Below, one piece after another: positions 20,691 to 27,500 of a DNA stretch of 27,500 bases; position 1 is the first letter of the stretch, and each line of letters begins with the position of its first letter. A program made the translations under genes and the position numbers. Below the pieces are notes generated by a model, which saw only the letters and a program-made list of their open reading frames with translations, was not told the DNA's origin and did not search any database. The stretch is from positions 31,041,250 through 31,068,749 of the forward strand of contig CM022671.1 of NCBI GenBank assembly GCA_012295275.1. Direction: 5' to 3'. Source of the DNA: Chrysomallon squamiferum. Taxonomy: Eukaryota > Mollusca > Gastropoda > Neomphalida > Peltospiridae.

Positions 20691-21060
20691 CAGCTGTACT
20701 ACGAATGACCGGAACCTTTGCGATAATTTAAGAGACATTACGTCTTCCGTCATCTTTCGCCAATCTGGAAGACTTTCGTTGATCAAATACAAGACAAATA
20801 AACAGAAATGAAACCTGACTGCGAGCGCGGGACGAACTGGTCATGAAATCATTTATTCTGAAAGCCAAATAAATAAACGAAGCAATGATGTTTGATACAG
20901 TGGAGAGTTTGAGGATATGTAAAGATAAGGTTGATGACTTTTGCCAATAAAAATGTCTCCAGTTGATACGATAATTGTGATCACAATTTCAGTGGCAAAT
21001 ACACACGTATTATTATATTTGAACATACACGGGGCAAAAAAACAAATATAGTAAATCAAG
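20691..21060. other. Non-repetitive spacer, no gene seen
   Basis: This lies between the (TC)n block and the GATA/AG field. I see no recognised gene or RNA. Confidence 0.5.
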
Positions 21061-21345
21061 GCAGAGAGAGGGAAATTGAGGGAGAGAAAGAAAGAAAAAA
21101 TGGATGGATGGATCGATCGATCGACTGATCGATAGATAGATAGAGAAAGAAATAGAGAAATAGAGATGGATAGATAGACAAATAAATAGAAATATAGACA
21201 GAAAAATATATTAAAAGATAGAGAAGTAGCTAGATAGCTAGATAGATCGATAGATAAATAGAAAGATAAAGAGATAGACAGATAGAGAAAGATAGATAAA
21301 AAGCACATAGATAGACAGACAGATAGATTGTGAGAGAGTAGAGAT
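21061..21345. repeat. (GATA)n/(GATG)n/(GATC)n degenerate field
   Basis: Starts with A/G-rich words, then tggatggatggatcgatcgatcg at about 21101-21125, then gatagata and agacagat variants to 21345. It leads into the (AG)n region. Confidence 0.8.
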
Positions 21346-21402
21346 AAACACAGAAAAAAAAGACAAAAACAACGTCTCTGCTTCAGGGAAACCAGTAACA
21401 AC

Positions 21403-22753
<1,351 letters not shown>

Positions 22754-22759
22754 TTCAAA

Positions 22760-23237
<478 letters not shown>

Positions 23238-23332
23238 ATATAAAATAAAATAAAAAAATAAATAAATAAATAAATAAAAATAAAAAAATTTAAAAGTAAT
23301 AAAATTAAATTAAAATAAATAAATAAAATGTA

Positions 23333-23379
<47 letters not shown>

Positions 23380-23432
23380 ACAAAACAAATAAACAAAACA
23401 AAACAAAATAAAACAAAACAAAATAAAATAAA
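23238..23432. repeat. (AAAT)n and (AAAC)n array
   Basis: About 190 bases of aaataaat variants, with an uninterrupted run at 23333-23380, ending in acaaaacaaaata words. The minus-strand frame rich in Phe, Ile and Tyr is a repeat translation. Confidence 0.85.
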
Positions 23433-23609
23433 GCTACAATTCCTCCCATTGCGCAAAACAGACAGTCGTTCTTTATGTTCCTTTCGTGGAAAGTGGTCAC
23501 AAGTTTTCCTAACAACACGTTATCAAGAGATGACGTTTTGTGTCAGTATTGGCTTTTATCGTCTTCGGCAAGCGACAGTGAAAACATAGATGTCTGAGTA
23601 ACGTGACAC

Positions 23610-23632
23610 GGGGTGGGGTGGGGTGGTGGAGG
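23610..23632 (+). other. G-rich cluster
   Basis: Three GGGG runs separated by single T bases are followed by GG runs (ggggtggggtggggtgg). Only three tracts reach three or more G, so a two-tier quadruplex is possible but a canonical three-tier one is not. Confidence 0.4.
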
Positions 23633-23825
23633 TTATCAGGGCGTTACACAGTCAGACTATTGTATCCTAAAACATTGCTACCGTGCCAACACTCTGTCAT
23701 GTTAAATAAAAACAAAAACAAACAAACAAACAAAAAATACATGATTTTAAATTCCTTGTACAAGTGATTCGGAGATTAATAATTACGTAAAATTATTTAT
23801 TTCTTTTCGCACCCCACCTCTCTGC

Positions 23826-23828
<3 letters not shown>

Positions 23829-23900
<72 letters not shown>
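23829..23900. repeat. (TC)n array
   Basis: About 35 TC units followed by acacatac and ctatctat words. A/G-rich sequence follows at 23980-24100. Confidence 0.9.
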
Positions 23901-23905
<5 letters not shown>

Positions 23906-24109
23906 TACTCCCTATATCTATCTATCTCACTATATTTCTCGTCAGAGTTTGTTTGTTTGTTTTTATGCAATCATTAGACAAATGGAGAGAAAGACAGAAA
24001 GAGACCTAATACAGAAGGAAAAACAAAAAACGTGCAAGAAACACAAACTGAAAGAAAGAAAATTAGTAAAAAAAGAAAAGAAAAAAAAAAGAAGAATAAC
24101 AAAGAAAAT

Positions 24110-24245
24110 AAATCGGAGCGATTTTACTATTGCTGTATGTACAAAACGTAAGTCGATTCATCAGCCAAATATCTTGGGATTCGAACCTAGAGCTGTTCAA
24201 CGTTAAATGTGTTAAACAAAAACCCTAAGAGATCGTGCCCTCGAA
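24110..24245 (-). other. Candidate tRNA-derived SINE or tRNA pseudogene
   Basis: The minus strand carries GGTTCGAATCCC (complement of 24176-24187), a perfect polymerase III box B. About 65 bases upstream to its end lies GGGCACGATCTCTTAGGG (complement of 24223-24240), placed where a tRNA 5' end and box A region would be. Spacing fits a tRNA-like head. Box A itself is poor and I could not fold acceptor or anticodon stems, so it is not a functional tRNA. The tail toward 24110 would be the SINE body. Confidence 0.42.
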
Positions 24246-24282
24246 ACAGTTAGACACGTCCATCAATCAGTCAAGCAAAAAT

Positions 24283-24385
24283 CCCGTTTGAAAACCAGAA
24301 CGGCCCGTTTGAAAACCAGTACGGCCCGTTTTAAAACAAGAATGGCCCGTTTTGAAACAAGAATGGCCCGTTAGGAAAAAGAACG
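24283..24385. repeat. 21-bp minisatellite, about 4.8 copies
   Basis: Copies start at 24283, 24304, 24325, 24346 and 24367 (partial). Each begins cccgtt and ends in a ..ag.a.gg word. Copies 1-2 and 3-4 form two similar pairs. Since 21 is a multiple of three, the minus-strand frame stays open and would read a seven-residue repeat (TGHSCFK, TGRTGFQ), but the surrounding frame has no recognised protein. Confidence 0.85.
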
Positions 24386-24734
24386 TCGCGAATCGAAATA
24401 GCACACAATCGATTTCCAAAGCCGGACACGTGAAGATTTGGTTAGTGCGTCTTAAGTAATAAATGTCATCGCTGAAGATTGAATATCGTCGGTCTAGCAG
24501 CAACAACAGACACGATGAAGCCGTCGTCGTTCTGTCTCGCTCTGATCGTCAGCAACGATGAAATTAAGTTAACGCCACTTCGTACAAATAATCAACTAAA
24601 CTGGGTTAATGGCCCTATTTTGTTGTATTAACCCTTCGCACGTCAGTGTTAAGTTTGACCAGATGACGAAAATCAAAGGCAGGCCGCGAGAAGATTTTTA
24701 ATTTTATTGATACTTTGTGGATGAGTGTTTTCTT
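24386..24734. other. Non-repetitive stretch, no gene seen
   Basis: Moderate GC with several CpGs. I see no recognisable product on either strand. Confidence 0.45.
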
Positions 24735-25452
24735 TTATGTTCAGTTAGTGTGAGTGTGTGTTCGTGAGTGTGTGTTTGTAAGTGTGTGTGTGTTTGCGAG
24801 TGTGTGTTTGTGGAGTGTATGTTTGTAAGTGTGAGTGTGTGTTTGCGAGTGTGTGTGTTTGTGAGCGTGTGTTTGTATGTGTGTTTGTGAGTGTGTGTTT
24901 GTATGTGTGTGTTTGTATGTGTGTTTGTGAGTGTGTGATTGTGAGTGTGTGTTTGTATATGTGTTTGTAAGTGTGTGTTTGTATGTGTGTTTGTGTGTTT
25001 GTATGTGTGTTTGTGTCTTTGTAAGTGTGAGTTTGTATGTGGTGTTTTGTGAGTGTGTTTGTATGTGTGTTTGTGAGTGTGTTTGTGTGTGTTTGTATGT
25101 GTGTTTGTATGTGTGTGTTTGTGAGTGTGTTTGTAAATGTGTGTTTGTATGTGTGTTTGTAAGTGTGTGTTTGTATGTGTGTGTTTGTATGTGTGTGTGA
25201 GTGTGTGTTTGTATGTGTGTGTTTGTGTGTTTGTAAATGTGTGTTTGTAAGTGTGTGTTTGTATGTGTTTGTGTGTGTTTGTATGTGCGTTTGTAAGTGT
25301 GTGTTTGTATGTGTGTTTGTGTGTGTTTGTATGTGTGTTTGTAAGTGTGTGTTTGTGAGTGTTTGTAAATGTGTGTTTGTATGTGTGTTTGTAAGTGTGT
25401 ATTTGTGAGTGTGTTTGTAAGTGTGTGTTTGTGAGTGTGTGTTTGTAACATT
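24735..25452 (+). repeat. 0.7-kb GT-rich array (tgtgtgtttgtaag type)
   Basis: About 700 bases made of gtgtgttt followed by gtaa, gtat or gtga words, with units of about 10-18 bases in irregular order. The plus strand is nearly free of C and the minus strand nearly free of G. Frames on both strands are open for up to about 260 codons, only because the vocabulary lacks stop codons; the minus-strand translation is Thr-His-Asn-Lys repeats. No ATG context, splice site or non-repeat domain supports a gene. Confidence 0.85.
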
Positions 25453-25660
25453 GTGTGTATGAGTTGGGTGTTTGGTTAATGACGTATGTTATGGCTGGAT
25501 TCATTATAAATAACTATAGGAAAGTTACAAAATTTAATTATAATAATAAGAAAACGCTACTATTACTATACTACTACTTAAGCAAAAGATACATTTCTGT
25601 TCAGATTTGTTAAATCCTTTTTCTTTATTTTTTAAATGTTTGTTATACTGTAAATAGAAA
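25453..25660. other. AT-rich spacer, no gene seen
   Basis: AT-rich with short AAT and ACT triplet runs near 25540-25580. Nothing recognisable. Confidence 0.4.
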
Positions 25661-25672
25661 TTTATTGATAGC

Positions 25673-25740
25673 ATATACAAACACACAAACACACACTCAC
25701 ATACATTATATATGTGTATGTGTGTGTAGTGTGTGTTTAC
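25673..25740. repeat. CA/GT inverted dinucleotide patch
   Basis: acacacaaacacacac at about 25680-25697 is followed by tgtgtatgtgtgtgtag and gtgtgt at about 25712-25736. The two halves are roughly complementary around a tatatatg centre and could form an imperfect hairpin. Confidence 0.5.
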
Positions 25741-25797
25741 ATAATATTATCATTACACTTATACATATGCACACATTAATCCGTTTATATAAAACTG

Positions 25798-25799
<2 letters not shown>

Positions 25800-25871
<72 letters not shown>
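25800..25871. repeat. (AG)n array
   Basis: About 36 AG units, ending directly at a G-quadruplex motif. Confidence 0.9.
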
Positions 25872-25878
<7 letters not shown>

Positions 25879-25887
25879 AGGGTGGGG
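25872..25887 (+). other. Canonical G-quadruplex motif
   Basis: GGGAGGGAGGGTGGGG: four tracts of at least three G with single-base loops, the most stable class of predicted quadruplex. It abuts the 3' end of a 72-base (AG)n tract, which is itself prone to triplex formation. Confidence 0.6.
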
Positions 25888-26111
25888 TCGACAGATCAGC
25901 TTAATGAATTCTTAACGAAACAGCAACTTTCTTTGATATTTGTGAAAGCCGCTTTTCCCTGAATACAAAGAATCGCTGGTTCTTTGATCAAAGTTTGTGA
26001 AGATTAGTGAGAATGTTTTAGATCTGGCGAGTGAAATTACCAAGTTAATTCTAGCTTTTGTATGTGTGGTCGGCAGAAATCTTCTTTTATTAATGAGTGC
26101 AAGATATTATT

Positions 26112-26130
26112 ATTGTTGTTGTTGTTGTTG

Positions 26131-26174
<44 letters not shown>

Positions 26175-26345
26175 TATTTCTGTTGTAATTTTTTAATGAT
26201 GAAGTTATTATTATTATCATCTAGTGATGATGATGATTATTATTATTATTAATAGTAGTAGTTGTAGTAGCAGTAGCAGCAGCAACGTTAGTATTAGTAG
26301 CAGCAGTAGTAATAGCAGTAGTAACAGCTGTTGTAGTATTGAAAC
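26112..26345. repeat. (TTG)n, (TTA)n and (TAG/CAG)n triplet arrays
   Basis: About seven TTG units at 26115-26136, about 13 TTA units at 26136-26174, then imperfect TGA, TTA, TAG and CAG triplets to about 26340. The frames it opens are homopolymeric Cys/Tyr. From 26346 to 26880 I see CpG-bearing unique sequence (26370-26560) and T-rich DNA but no recognised gene. Confidence 0.8.
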
Positions 26346-26884
26346 ATAAAAGAAAATTGACGATACACAACTGTTCCTACTCGACATGTAAACAATGCGG
26401 CGAGTGAGTGAACGCCACGCGGCTTGAAAGAGTAGTTCCGGTCTGGTGAGGACAACACCCGCCAGCGCGAACTATGAAAATAGCGTCGGGGAAAAAAAAC
26501 TCCGGTTTTCTGGTCTTTCCGGATTTCAGGACCCCGGATAATTGGTCCGGTACCCGTACCATAAACACAACCGGCATATTTCGTTTTCGATCATAATTGT
26601 GCTGCAGGAGCAAAATTCTCTTGCGATTACAAGGGAGATCACTTGTCACAGGAAACTAAAAAGTGAAAGTTATAAAGATATTTTTTTTTTCTTTTTTTTT
26701 AATCCGACACATATCTTAAACCTAAATTCCATTTTCCTCTGTCTTACGTATTTACTTTCTATTTTCTTTCTTTCTTATTTTGTTTTCTTCATTTTTGTTT
26801 TTTCTTTTGTTGTATAGCTTTACTTTTCTTTTTACTTTTTCTTCTTTATTAGCGTGAAATTCTAGGAACAATACAAAACATAAG

Positions 26885-27010
26885 AATACGAACAAGAACA
26901 AATATACGAATAAGAACAAGAACAAATATAAGAATAAGAACAAGAATAAATATAAGAATAAGAACAAGAACAAATATAAGAATAAGAACAAGAACAACTA
27001 TAAGAATAAG
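26885..27010. repeat. 24-bp minisatellite, about 5.3 copies
   Basis: Copies begin at 26885, 26909, 26933, 26957 and 26981, with six bases of a sixth. The unit has the form aataagaacaagaaca followed by aatataag, and copies differ from each other at only one to three bases. It is purine-rich on the plus strand. The minus-strand Tyr/Ser/Cys frame is open because the unit is a multiple of three. Confidence 0.9.
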
Positions 27011-27054
27011 AAAAGTTTTGTTGTCCTAGATTAGTTTTTATATTTATTATATTC

Positions 27055-27190
27055 GAGAACACATTCTTGCTATACGCAAGGGGAAATAATTCTGTTGTGG
27101 CCTTGCAAAACGGACATGCCGCTGACGAGCCTCGATCCCGCGGCGACAGATTGGCAACACACTGTCGAAACGTGTTACTGCACGATCATG
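27055..27190 (-). other. Candidate tRNA-derived SINE fragment
   Basis: On the minus strand CGCGGGATCGAGGCTCG (box B-like core complement of 27129-27139) follows a CAGTGTGTTGCCAATCTG segment that resembles a tRNA anticodon region. It is followed by GTTTTGCAAGGCCACAACAG and ATTATTTCCC, similar to conserved bodies of metazoan SINEs (a ..TTGGGCAAGGCACTTAAC-like motif). GC is high against AT-rich flanks. Identification is from memory of SINE architecture and the ends are approximate. Confidence 0.4.
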
Positions 27191-27351
27191 AAGACAACGT
27201 TAAAGAGAATTACTTAGACAAAAATAAACAATTTTGATGCTTCCGTGTTCTGTTTTATTTGCCGCTCAATCTTAATTTAAAGTTACGCTACAAAAAAAAA
27301 ACTACCGGTGCAAAAAAAAAAATATCTTAGCACGTTCTATCTCTGCAGTGG

Positions 27352-27359
27352 TGACGTCA
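27352..27359. promoter_or_regulatory. CRE-like palindrome TGACGTCA
   Basis: A perfect CREB/ATF-type octamer about 117 bases upstream of an ATG at the right edge. An aaaatggcggc word around that ATG also resembles a YY1 site. Together they would suit a TATA-less promoter, but the evidence is short-motif only. Confidence 0.35.
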
Positions 27360-27475
27360 TAACATACAGTGCGGACCAGTTCGTTCTAGTTTCTTCTAGA
27401 AATGTCAGAAAAAAAAGAAAAAAGAAAAAAAAATACATATACAGATATTAGTCCGCCAGTTATGAAGGGATAAAA

Positions 27476-27500
27476 ATGGCGGCGTTCCAGTTTTTTGTAA
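27476..27500 (+). other. Possible start of a gene running off the right edge
   Basis: ATG GCG GCG TTC CAG TTT TTT GTA: an ATG in acceptable context (AAAATGG) with eight open codons reading MAAFQFFV. Too short to judge; the reading frame or a splice site outside the window would be needed. Confidence 0.2.

Noticed and set aside
20214-20811. Overlapping plus-strand frames of 164 and 185 codons, Ser/Leu-rich
   Set aside because: They are translations of (TC)n and related T/C words in several frames at once, with no non-repeat domain.
23610-23632. Second canonical G-quadruplex
   Set aside because: Only three tracts have three or more G; the fourth is GG, so it does not meet the usual four-tract rule.
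24704-25504. Minus-strand frame of 266 codons rich in Thr, His, Asn and Lys
   Set aside because: The GT-array vocabulary lacks stop codons in these frames, so length is not evidence of coding.
26377-26649. Minus-strand frame of 90 codons in a CpG-bearing patch
   Set aside because: No domain or membrane segment that I recognise and no convincing splice sites; left as unexplained unique sequence.

Overview
The window is non-bacterial nuclear DNA from an animal. It is AT-rich and crowded with long dinucleotide, trinucleotide and tetranucleotide arrays, minisatellites and homopolymer runs. Its one recognisable gene is split by a very long intron with GT-AG signals. This repeat texture and the gene family fit a mollusc or another lophotrochozoan, but nothing here fixes the species. 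No bacterial-style genes, CRISPR arrays, rRNA or intact tRNA were found. Almost all open frames longer than 60 codons are translations of (AG)n, (TC)n, (GT)n or (AT)n tracts or chance frames in AT-rich DNA, so they are not annotated as genes.

The gene is on the minus strand. Coding exon 1 (14182-14259, 26 codons) starts at an ATG in strong context and ends at a consensus GTAAGT donor. Coding exon 2 (1105-1336, 77 codons plus one base) follows a good polypyrimidine-AG acceptor in the same phase. Joined, they give about 103 residues of a multi-pass membrane protein that I recognise as the N-terminal third of a rolling stone (rost)-like protein, the family first known from Drosophila myoblast fusion. 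The remaining exons lie beyond the left edge. Intron 1 is about 12.8 kb, and the window's first 1104 bases are the start of intron 2.

Intron 1 (1337-14181) holds minisatellites near 2.5 and 4.3 kb, a long (TA)n array near 5.1 kb, (TAG)n/(AAT)n arrays near 9 kb, (AG)n and (TC)n arrays at 11.2-12.2 kb and a (GATA)/(GACA) field at 13.5-14.0 kb. From 14260 rightward is the presumed 5' UTR and promoter, then about 13 kb without a recognisable gene. That stretch has (CATA)n, (GT)n and (CTAT)n arrays, two tandemly duplicated blocks tied to (TC)n or (AG)n tracts (20.2-20.6 kb and 21.4-22.95 kb), a 0.7 kb GT-rich array at 24.7-25.45 kb, a canonical G-quadruplex motif at 25.87 kb and a 24-bp minisatellite at 26.9 kb. 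A few sites resemble the RNA polymerase III box B of tRNA-derived SINEs. At the extreme right edge an ATG with a CRE-like site upstream could be the start of another gene, but only eight codons are visible.

No new biological system is evident. The most interesting structures are the rost-like gene with its large repeat-filled intron, and the 571-bp tandem duplication embedded in (AG)n, with a stray 13-base piece of the duplicated unit inside the next (AG)n tract.
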